Below the pieces are notes generated by a model. The model saw nothing but the letters and a program-made list of their open reading frames with translations, was not told the DNA's origin and ran no database searches. This document shows, in pieces, positions 1-5,794 of a DNA stretch of 64,000 nucleotides. Position 1 is the stretch's first letter, and every line of letters starts with the position of its first letter. Origin of the DNA: Geodermatophilus obscurus (GTDB taxonomy: Bacteria > Actinomycetota > Actinomycetes > Mycobacteriales > Geodermatophilaceae); contig NZ_FOWE01000001.1 in NCBI RefSeq assembly GCF_900115395.1, positions 1-64,000 of the forward strand. Reading direction: 5' to 3'. The translations under genes and the position numbers were made by a program.

Positions 1-320
1 TCCACGCTCACCGTCCAGTCCAGCTCACCGGCGGCATCCGCGCGGGCCTGCAGCGCGGTGAGGATCCGGTCCCAGGTGCCATCGAGGCTGAACCGGTGGT
101 GTCGTTTCCACACCGTCTGCCACGGCCCGAACTCCACCGGCAGGTCCCGCCACGCGCAGCCGGTCCGGTAGCGGAACACGATGCCCTCGAGCACCTGCCG
201 GTGATCTCGAAACGGCCGCCCGCGCATCCCGGCCGAGCTGGGCAGCAACGGCTCCAGCCGAGCCCAATCCTCGTCAGACAGCACCGCCGAGCGAGCCATC
301 TCCAAACGATCCACCCGCAT
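1..320 (-). CDS. IS5-family transposase, N-terminal part (runs off window)
   Basis: The reverse strand reads without a stop from an ATG at 320 (alternative ATG at 299, giving MARSAVLSDEDWARLEPLLP) to the window edge. The sequence is the conserved N-terminal region of IS5/IS427-type DDE transposases (DUF4096-like): LEPLLPSS, GRPFRDHRQVLEGI, FRYRTGCAWRDLP and FGPWQTV. The DDE catalytic residues would lie beyond the left edge, so integrity cannot be judged. The ATG at 299 has GGAG directly against it, too close to act as a ribosome site, so I chose 320. A terminal-repeat-like sequence lies just upstream at 334-347. Confidence 0.85.
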   Translation of the reverse strand, partial: MRVDRLEMARSAVLSDEDWARLEPLLPSSAGMRGRPFRDHRQVLEGIVFRYRTGCAWRDLPVEFGPWQTVWKRHHRFSLDGTWDRILTALQARADAAGELDWTVSV

Positions 321-333
321 CAGGCGGCCGTTT

Positions 334-347
334 GGGAGACACGCCCT
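334..347. repeat. Probable terminal inverted repeat of the IS5-type element
   Basis: Read on the reverse strand this is AGGGCGTGTCTCCC, the kind of end found on IS5/IS427-group elements, 14 bp outside the transposase start. The next bases (CTAG, 346-349) contain the TA that this group often duplicates. The opposite end is outside the window, so the repeat cannot be paired here. Confidence 0.5.
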
Positions 348-382
348 AGGTCCGGGATCTCCGCGTCGTTCCCGCGTGAGGA

Positions 383-425
383 TCACCACGTCGCTCACCA
401 CACGTGGTGATCCGGGCTCACCACG
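383..425. promoter_or_regulatory. Cluster of TCACCAC operator-like motifs
   Basis: The 7-mer TCACCAC occurs in direct orientation at 383, 395 and 418, and inverted (GTGGTGA) at 404-410. The pair 395-401/404-410 is a 7-bp palindrome with a 2-bp spacer. GATCACCACGT at 381-391 is also repeated perfectly inverted at 402-412. The cluster lies just upstream of the gene pair starting at 472, as expected for a repressor or activator site controlling it. No regulator gene is next to it, so the cognate protein is unknown. Confidence 0.5.
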
Positions 426-471
426 TCCGCTCCTACGTTCCCTGGCATCAGCCGAAGGGGGCGCGAGCGAC

Positions 472-753
472 ATGTCGAGCGGCCACGACCACGAGCCCGG
501 GTTCTACGAGATCCGCGTCAGAGGACACCTGGAGTCCCGCTGGGCCGCCTGGTTCGACGGGATGACCCTGACCCGGGGCAGCGACGGCACCACGGACATC
601 CGGGGTCCGGTGGTCGACCAGGCCGCGTTGCACGGACTGCTGCACACGGTGCGGGACACGGGACTGCCGCTGGTGTCGGTCAGCCGGGTCGAGCGCCCCC
701 GAGCCGAACCCCCACCGAGCGATCCGCGATCCGCACGAGGAGAAGTCAGATGA
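472..753 (+). CDS. Small conserved hypothetical protein (93 aa)
   Basis: A 93-residue soluble protein with a core IRVRGHLESRW...FDGMTLT...GPVVDQAALHGLL and a Pro/Arg-rich tail. The pattern (basic strand, WFDGM, then the VVDQAALHGLL helix) recurs in actinobacterial proteins encoded beside regulators or membrane proteins. I recognise the type but know no function. The ATG at 472 follows a purine stretch (GAAGGGGGC) and excludes the upstream TCACCAC cluster from the coding region. Its stop overlaps the next start (ATGA, 750-753), indicating an operon with the DUF4386 gene. Confidence 0.75.
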   Translation: MSSGHDHEPGFYEIRVRGHLESRWAAWFDGMTLTRGSDGTTDIRGPVVDQAALHGLLHTVRDTGLPLVSVSRVERPRAEPPPSDPRSARGEVR

Positions 754-1523
754 CGACGACCGACCACAGCCCGGTGACCGGAGGAGTGGCGACCGACCCG
801 ATGCGCAGGACGGCGGTGCTCGCGGGCGGGCTGTACCTGCTCACGTTCGCCTCCTCGATCCCCGCCCGGTTCTACTTCCTGGACCCCGTCCTGAGCGACC
901 CCCGCTACGTCGTCGGCCCGGGCGCCGACACCCGCGTCCTCGTCGGCGGCCTGCTCGACGTGGTCAACGCCCTCGCCTGCATCGCCACCGCGGTCGTGCT
1001 GTTCCGGGTGGTGAAGCGGCAGAGCGAGACCCTCGCGCTCGGCTTCGTCACCTCCCGGCTGCTGGAGGCCGCCGTCATCTCCATCGGCGTCGTGAGCCTC
1101 TTCGCGGTCGTGACCCTGCGACAGGGCGCGGCCGGAGCCGCGGGCGCGGACGAGGCCTCGCTGATCGCCGTCGGGTCGTCGCTCGTCGCCGTCTACGAGT
1201 GGACGTTCGTCCTCGGCCCCAACGTCATGGCGGCCGTGAACGCACTCCTGCTGGGCACCCTGCTGTACCGGTCCGGCCTGGTGCCACGCGCCATCCCGCT
1301 CGTCGGGCTGGTCGCCGGCCCCCTGCTGCTGGCATCCGTGACCGGGGTGGTGTTCGGGACGCACGGCCTCAGCGACGGTGTGCACGTGGTCGCCGCGCTC
1401 CCGATCGCGGCGTGGGAGTTGTCGCTCGGCGTGTACCTGGTGGTCAGGGGCTTCACGCCCGCAGCCGTCGCCGCGCTGACCAGGACCGACCGGGACACCG
1501 CCCCGGCGCCGTCGCCGGCCTGA
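750..1523 (+). CDS. DUF4386 family membrane protein
   Basis: This 257-aa polytopic membrane protein has the DUF4386 pattern: an N-terminal segment beginning RRTAVLAGGLYLLTF, a long extracytoplasmic stretch with DTRVLVGGLLDVVNALA, and further membrane helices (VALFRVV region, SIGVVSLFAVV, MAAVNALLLGTLLY, PLVGLVAGPLLLA, VVAALPIAAWELSLGVYLVV). Family members often sit beside small regulators or two-component genes, but no biochemical role is established. It is translationally coupled to the upstream 93-aa gene (ATGA overlap) and followed by a strong hairpin at 1539-1573. Confidence 0.85.
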   Translation: MTTTDHSPVTGGVATDPMRRTAVLAGGLYLLTFASSIPARFYFLDPVLSDPRYVVGPGADTRVLVGGLLDVVNALACIATAVVLFRVVKRQSETLALGFVTSRLLEAAVISIGVVSLFAVVTLRQGAAGAAGADEASLIAVGSSLVAVYEWTFVLGPNVMAAVNALLLGTLLYRSGLVPRAIPLVGLVAGPLLLASVTGVVFGTHGLSDGVHVVAALPIAAWELSLGVYLVVRGFTPAAVAALTRTDRDTAPAPSPA

Positions 1524-1538
1524 GAGCGCACGGCACCG

Positions 1539-1573
1539 GACCCGGCCGCCACCCCTCGGGGGGCGGCCGGGTC
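1539..1573 (+). terminator. Hairpin terminator, 12-bp stem
   Basis: GACCCGGCCGCC (1539-1550) pairs perfectly with GGCGGCCGGGTC (1562-1573) around an 11-nt loop, 16 nt after the DUF4386 stop codon. There is no U-tract, which is common for intrinsic terminators in high-GC actinobacteria. It probably also serves the convergent gene ending at 1665. Confidence 0.7.
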
Positions 1574-1664
1574 GCGCTGCGCCACCACCCCGCACGAGCG
1601 GCCCGCCGTGGCGGCCGGGGGACCCTGGTGCCGGCCGCGGGTGGCGTGGGCGGCGGGGCGGTGC

Positions 1665-2348
1665 TCAGCCGATGACCAGGGACTGCCAGGGGCCCAGCCA
1701 CGGCCGGCGGCTGTACGCCAGGTCCAGCCGGCCCGGCCGGGCGTCGACGAGCTCGCCGAAGACCGTCGCGAAGACCGTGCCGTCCTGTTCGTGACGGACC
1801 ACCAGGGCGCCCGGGTCGTCGCGCGGGGGCTCGCCGTGCACCAGTCGGCGCCAGCCGTCGGGGTAGCCGGCCGCGGCGAACCGCGGCAGGAACGTGTCGG
1901 CCTTGCGGTCCTCGGGACCTCCGGAGGTGACCATCCAGGTGCCCTCGGGGTGCCCGGTCCGCACCATCCGCTCGCCGTCGAAGTCCCAGGTGGTCAGCCC
2001 GTCCGGCGCGGCCAGGACGAGGAGGAAGCTCGCCATGCCGTCGGGGTCGACGGCGGAGGTCCAGTCCGGGCCGTGCTCGGCGGCCAGCAGAGGCAGCACC
2101 CCGCGGCTGGGTGCACCCGGCTCCGCCGTCCGCTTCTGCGGCCGGTTGAGCACCAGCGCGGTGACGCCGGTGCCGACGTGGGTGGCGCACCAGGTCCCGC
2201 CCGCGACGCGGTCCCGGCCGCCGACGAGGGCCGGGTGCTCGGGCCACCACCGGCCGGGGTCGTCGAACTCCCGGCCGGTGACCTCGTCCCGCAGGGCGAG
2301 GACCTGCGTGGGCGCACCCCGGGCCCACCGCACCACCACCGTGCACAT
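1665..2348 (-). CDS. NRDE family protein
   Basis: A 227-aa protein beginning MCTVVVRW, with Cys2 at the start as in NRDE (TANGO2-like, Ntn-hydrolase-fold) proteins. Further family features are LRDEVTGREFDDPGRWW, LVGGRDRVAGGTWCATH and ALVLNRPQ. The family is named after an Asn-Arg-(Asp/Glu)-Glu motif; here the equivalent LALRDE reads RDE. Bacterial members have no settled function, and eukaryotic TANGO2 is linked to haem and lipid handling. The ATG at 2348 is chosen because Cys2 must follow the initiator. The product is likely cytosolic, since no signal peptide is visible. Confidence 0.8.
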   Translation of the reverse strand: MCTVVVRWARGAPTQVLALRDEVTGREFDDPGRWWPEHPALVGGRDRVAGGTWCATHVGTGVTALVLNRPQKRTAEPGAPSRGVLPLLAAEHGPDWTSAVDPDGMASFLLVLAAPDGLTTWDFDGERMVRTGHPEGTWMVTSGGPEDRKADTFLPRFAAAGYPDGWRRLVHGEPPRDDPGALVVRHEQDGTVFATVFGELVDARPGRLDLAYSRRPWLGPWQSLVIG

Positions 2349-2418
2349 GCGCCCGATCGTCCCAGCGCCGCGACCGGGACGGGCAGGTCCGGCCGGATCG
2401 TGCCACCTCGGGCCGCGC

Positions 2419-2934
2419 TCACCCCGCCCGTGCGGCGAGCCGCTCGGTGAACAGGACCAGGTCGTCGCCGTCGGTCCACCGGTCCGGGACCCGGGCGACC
2501 CGGTCGTAGCCGCACCGGTCGTAGAACGCACGGGTGCCGGCGTACCGGTCGGTCCCCGAGGTGCGGACGGCCAGCAGGCGTGCGCCCCGGCCGGACAGGT
2601 CGGCCTCCACGTGGCGCACCAGCGCCTGCCCGGTGCCGCGGCCCTGCAGCATGGGGTGCACCGCGATCATGGTGAGGTCCCACGCCCGGTCGGCGGCCTC
2701 CTCGGGCGCGTAGTAGACGACCGCCGTCAGCTCGGCCGGGTCGGCGGGCGCGGCTGGTGCACCGCCGTCGTCGACGAGGCAGGTCCGGCCGTCGACGTCG
2801 CCCGGCCCGGACGCCCGCGTGAGCGGCCCGAGGACGTCGTCGAGGAAGGGTGCCTCCTCGGCCGTGAACATGCCGGCCGCCACGACGAGGTCGCGCACCG
2901 CGGGGAGGTCGCCGTCGCGCAGGGGCCTGAGCAC
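2419..2934 (-). CDS. GNAT family N-acetyltransferase
   Basis: A 171-aa GNAT-fold enzyme that would transfer an acetyl group from acetyl-CoA to an amine. The acetyl-CoA pyrophosphate-binding loop QGRGTG is at residues 97-102, preceded by the strand LTMIAVHP. The C-terminal motif FYDRCGY (137-143) is typical of motif B. The substrate cannot be predicted. The gene lies 70 bp upstream of the NRDE gene on the same strand and may share its transcript. The divergent neighbour is glpD. Confidence 0.85.
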   Translation of the reverse strand: MLRPLRDGDLPAVRDLVVAAGMFTAEEAPFLDDVLGPLTRASGPGDVDGRTCLVDDGGAPAAPADPAELTAVVYYAPEEAADRAWDLTMIAVHPMLQGRGTGQALVRHVEADLSGRGARLLAVRTSGTDRYAGTRAFYDRCGYDRVARVPDRWTDGDDLVLFTERLAARAG

Positions 2935-3309
2935 GGCGGCCAGCGTCGACCACCGCGGCCCGGTGCCGCAACGCAGTTGTCCGGCGGCCGCGCACGCGAC
3001 GCCGGTGCTGCACCTGCCACTCCGGAGCGTGCGCGTGGTGTCGGCGGGTGCGTCCAGGTCCAGCAGGAGACCCCGGACGACGGCGACCGCCGGTGCGCTC
3101 CCCGCGGCGGTCGGGTCAGGTGGTTGTGACCCAGTTCACGGCCACGTTACGGTCGTCCGTGCCCGGGTCCCGGGACGCCGGTGAGAGCCGGCGGACCGTC
3201 CCGGGCCGCGCGCGGTCGGGGTCCGGCGGGAGGCGGCTCGGCCGCAGCAGCCCCGACCCGGTCGGGCAGGGGCCCCGACGTCCGGCACCGCCGACCCAGA
3301 GGAACACAC
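2935..3309. other. 375-bp intergenic region between GNAT gene and glpD
   Basis: I see no credible gene here. The region separates divergent genes and carries a CRP-like palindrome (3125-3140). A weak sigma-70-like pair, TTGTGA and TACGGT with an 18-bp spacer (3124-3153), overlaps that palindrome. A purine-rich AGAGGAAC at 3298-3305 serves as the glpD ribosome-binding site. Confidence 0.5.
3125..3140. promoter_or_regulatory. CRP/GlxR-like binding site upstream of glpD
   Basis: The sequence TGTGACCCAGTTCACG matches the CRP-family consensus TGTGA-N6-TCACA at 9 of 10 defined positions. It is centred about 177 bp before the glpD start, next to a possible promoter. Glycerol catabolic genes are classical CRP targets in bacteria, and actinobacterial Crp/GlxR proteins use the same consensus. 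Binding is inferred from sequence only. Confidence 0.55.
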
Positions 3310-5022
3310 GTGAGCAACGCGGAACGGCTCGGCCCGGAGTACCGCACCGCCACCCTGCGCAGGCTCGAGCAGGAGGAGCTCGACGTCCTGGTCATCGGCG
3401 GCGGGGTCGTCGGCGCGGGCAGCGCCCTGGACGCGGCCACCCGGGGGCTCCGGGTCGGGCTCGTCGAGGCGCGTGACTACGCCGCCGGGACCTCCAGCCG
3501 CTCGAGCAAGCTCTTCCACGGCGGACTGCGCTACCTCGAGCAGTTCGACTTCGGCCTGGTCTTCGAGGCGTTGCGGGAACGCCGCCTGGTGCTCGAGACG
3601 CTCTGCCCGCACCTGGCCCGGCCGGTGCCCTTCATCTACCCGCTGCAGCGACGCATCGACCGGCCCTACGTGGGGCTGGGCATCGGTGTCTACGACGTCA
3701 TGGGCGCCGGTCGTGGCGTGCCGGGCCACCACCGCCACCTCGGGCGCCGGAGCACGGCGGCGTCCTTCCCCTCCGGGAAGCGGTCGGCCATCCGGGGCGC
3801 CGTCCGGTTCTACGAGGGACAGGTCGACGACGCACGCCACACGATGATGCTGGCCCGGACCGCGGCGACCCACGGCGCGCTGTGCGTCACCAGCACCCGG
3901 GTCACCGAGTTCGTCCGGGAGTCCGACCGGATCGCCGGGGTCCGGGTCCGCGACCTGGAGAGCGGGCGGGAGTCCACCATCCGGGCGCAGCACGTGGTCA
4001 ACGCCGCCGGGGTCTGGACCGACGAGATCCAGGAGATGATCGGCGGGCGCGGCCAGTTCCAGGTCCGCGCGTCGAAGGGGGTCCACCTCGTCGTCCCGCG
4101 GAACCGGATCAACAGCGCCACCGGTGTCATCACCCGCACCGAGAAGAGCCTGCTCTTCGTCATCCCGTGGGGGAGTCACTGGATCATCGGCACGACCGAC
4201 ACCGACTGGGACCTCGACCTCGCGCACCCCGCCGCCAGCCGGGCCGACATCGACTACCTGCTCGACCACGCCAACTCCCTCCTGCAGGACCCCCTCACCC
4301 GGGAGGACGTGGTCGGCGTCTACGCGGGACTGCGGCCGCTGCTGTCCGGGGAGTCGGAGTCGACGAGCAAGCTGTCCCGCGAGCACGCCGTCGCCAGCCC
4401 CGTCCGCGGGCTCACCGTCATCGCCGGCGGGAAGTACACGACCTACCGGGTGATGGCCGAGGACGCCGTCGACTCCGCCGTCCACGACCTGGAGCGGACG
4501 GTCCCGCCGTCGGTCACCGACCGCACCCCCCTCGTCGGGGCGGACGGGTACCTCGCCGCGCACAACGGCCGCCGGCTCACCGCCGAGCGCACGGGCCTGC
4601 CGTTGTCGACGGTGGAGCACCTGCTGGGGCGGTACGGGACGCTGTGCCACGAGCTGTTCGACCTGATCGCCGCACGGCCGGAGCTCGCCGAGCCGCTGCA
4701 GGGCGCGCCGGAGTACCTGCGGGTCGAGGCCCTCTACGCGGTCAGCCACGAGGGCGCCCTGCACCTGGACGACGTCCTGACCCGGCGCACCCGGATCTCC
4801 ATCGAGGTCCCCGACCGCGGTGAGGCGGCCGCCCAGGAGGTCGCCGACATCGTGGCGCCGGTGCTCGGCTGGGACACCGAGCACGTCGACCGGGAGGTCG
4901 AGCACTACCGGCTGCGGGTCCGGGCCGAACGCGAGTCGCAGGAGAAGATCGACGACCGCACCGCGGATGCCGCGCGCCTGGGTGCGCCCGACGTCCGGAT
5001 GGGCGCGGCGAGCATGGCCTGA
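3310..5022 (+). CDS. glpD: Glycerol-3-phosphate dehydrogenase (FAD-dependent)
   Basis: A 570-aa FAD enzyme oxidising sn-glycerol 3-phosphate to dihydroxyacetone phosphate and passing electrons to the quinone pool at the membrane. The N-terminal dinucleotide fold LDVLVIGGGVVGAG (Gly at 30-32, 35, 37), the SSRSSKLFHGGLRYLE segment and the distal ASKGVHLVVPR and FVIPWGSHWIIGTTDTDW motifs are all present. The length matches the family and nothing looks broken. The GTG at 3310 is preferred over an upstream GTG at 3181 because AGAGGAAC lies just before it and the longer N-terminus is low-complexity. It is monocistronic, with a CRP-like site upstream. Confidence 0.95.
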   Translation: MSNAERLGPEYRTATLRRLEQEELDVLVIGGGVVGAGSALDAATRGLRVGLVEARDYAAGTSSRSSKLFHGGLRYLEQFDFGLVFEALRERRLVLETLCPHLARPVPFIYPLQRRIDRPYVGLGIGVYDVMGAGRGVPGHHRHLGRRSTAASFPSGKRSAIRGAVRFYEGQVDDARHTMMLARTAATHGALCVTSTRVTEFVRESDRIAGVRVRDLESGRESTIRAQHVVNAAGVWTDEIQEMIGGRGQFQVRASKGVHLVVPRNRINSATGVITRTEKSLLFVIPWGSHWIIGTTDTDWDLDLAHPAASRADIDYLLDHANSLLQDPLTREDVVGVYAGLRPLLSGESESTSKLSREHAVASPVRGLTVIAGGKYTTYRVMAEDAVDSAVHDLERTVPPSVTDRTPLVGADGYLAAHNGRRLTAERTGLPLSTVEHLLGRYGTLCHELFDLIAARPELAEPLQGAPEYLRVEALYAVSHEGALHLDDVLTRRTRISIEVPDRGEAAAQEVADIVAPVLGWDTEHVDREVEHYRLRVRAERESQEKIDDRTADAARLGAPDVRMGAASMA

Positions 5023-5062
5023 GGCGAGCACGGCCTGACGCGGCAGGGCCTGACGCGGCAGG
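5016..5062. repeat. 15-bp tandem repeat at the glpD stop codon
   Basis: GGCCTGACGCGGCAG occurs twice in tandem (5032-5046, 5047-5061). A diverged first unit starting GGCCTGAGGCGAGCA contains the glpD stop codon (TGA 5020-5022). It is one of several stop-codon-associated tandem repeats in this part of the window. Confidence 0.7.
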
Positions 5063-5071
5063 GCCACGCCG

Positions 5072-5106
5072 CCCCGGGGGTCGTGCTCGGGTGCCGGCCC
5101 CCGGGG
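5072..5106. terminator. Bidirectional hairpin between glpD and RibD-like gene
   Basis: CCCCGGGGG (5072-5080) pairs with CCCCCGGGG (5098-5106) around a 17-nt loop, between two convergent genes. It is a plausible shared intrinsic terminator without a U-tract. Confidence 0.55.
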
Positions 5107-5124
5107 TGACCGTGCTCGCGCGGC

Positions 5125-5165
5125 GACCGGCTCAGGAAGCGACCGGCTCAGGAAGCGACCGGCTC
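5125..5165. repeat. 16-bp tandem repeat spanning a stop codon
   Basis: GACCGGCTCAGGAAGC occurs at 5125-5140 and 5141-5156, with a third partial copy (GACCGGCTC) at 5157-5165. The stop codon of the reverse-strand RibD-like gene (TCA at 5148-5150) lies inside the second unit, so the last codons and stop of that gene have been duplicated downstream. Confidence 0.85.
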
Positions 5166-5696
5166 CGACAGCTCCAGGACGACGACGCCGCTGTCGAAGG
5201 TGCGGGTGGCGACCCTGCCGTAGCGGCCGGTGACGCCGGGGGCGAACACCGTGGAGGTGCCGGCGCCGCGCAGCACCGGGTGCACCCACAGGTGCAGTTC
5301 GTCGAGCAGTCCGTGTCCCACGAGCTGCTGGGCCACCGGGCCGTAGCCGTACATCAGGACGTCCCCGCCGTCCTGCTCCTTCAGGGCGCGGACCGCCTCG
5401 GCGAGGTCACCCCGGAGCACGTGGGTGTTGTTCCACGCCGGCTCGGTCAGCGTCGTGGACGCCACGTGCTTGGCCATCGCGTTCATCCGGTCGCTGAACT
5501 CGTCACCGCTGCGCTCGGGCCACGCCGAGGCGAACCCCTCGTAGGTCAGGCGGCCCATCAGCAGCGCGTCGCTGGCCCGCAGCTTGTCGAGGGCGTACTC
5601 GGCCGCGGTGGCGTCGAAGTAGTCCAGCGACCACTCCTGCGGGTCGGAGGTGACGCCGTCGAGGGTGACGTAGGTGGAGTTGACGATGCGGCGCAT
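5148..5696 (-). CDS. RibD C-terminal domain (dihydrofolate reductase-like) protein
   Basis: A 182-aa dihydrofolate-reductase-fold protein of the stand-alone RibD_C family. It starts MRRIVNSTYVTLDGVTSDP and carries DALLMGRLTYEGFASAWP, SDRMNAMAKHVAS, the glycine-rich DVLMYGYGPVAQQLVGHGLLDELHLWVHPVL and a C-terminal strand ending LSEPVAS. Relatives bind NADPH, but their substrate is usually unknown; a riboflavin role is unlikely without a deaminase domain or rib genes nearby. The last codons and stop sit in a 16-bp tandem duplication. Confidence 0.88.
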   Translation of the reverse strand: MRRIVNSTYVTLDGVTSDPQEWSLDYFDATAAEYALDKLRASDALLMGRLTYEGFASAWPERSGDEFSDRMNAMAKHVASTTLTEPAWNNTHVLRGDLAEAVRALKEQDGGDVLMYGYGPVAQQLVGHGLLDELHLWVHPVLRGAGTSTVFAPGVTGRYGRVATRTFDSGVVVLELSEPVAS

Positions 5697-5772
5697 GACC
5701 GTGTCCTTCCGGGGAGGGATCCCCGGCGGTCCCGGGGACTGACCCGACCCTGGGGCGCGGCTCCATCGCCTG

Positions 5773-5794
5773 GCTATCGGTCCGCTATCGGTCC
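5773..5794. repeat. 11-bp tandem repeat spanning a stop codon
   Basis: GCTATCGGTCC is repeated perfectly at 5773-5783 and 5784-5794. The first unit contains the stop codon (CTA on this strand, 5774-5776) of the BTAD regulator, whose last codons therefore read through the second unit. Confidence 0.8.

Noticed and set aside
3136-5289. Very long reverse-strand open frame opposite glpD, and similar ones opposite most genes
   Set aside because: High GC makes long antisense frames common. The encoded sequence is Arg/Gly/Pro-rich low-complexity, while the opposite strand has clear family motifs.
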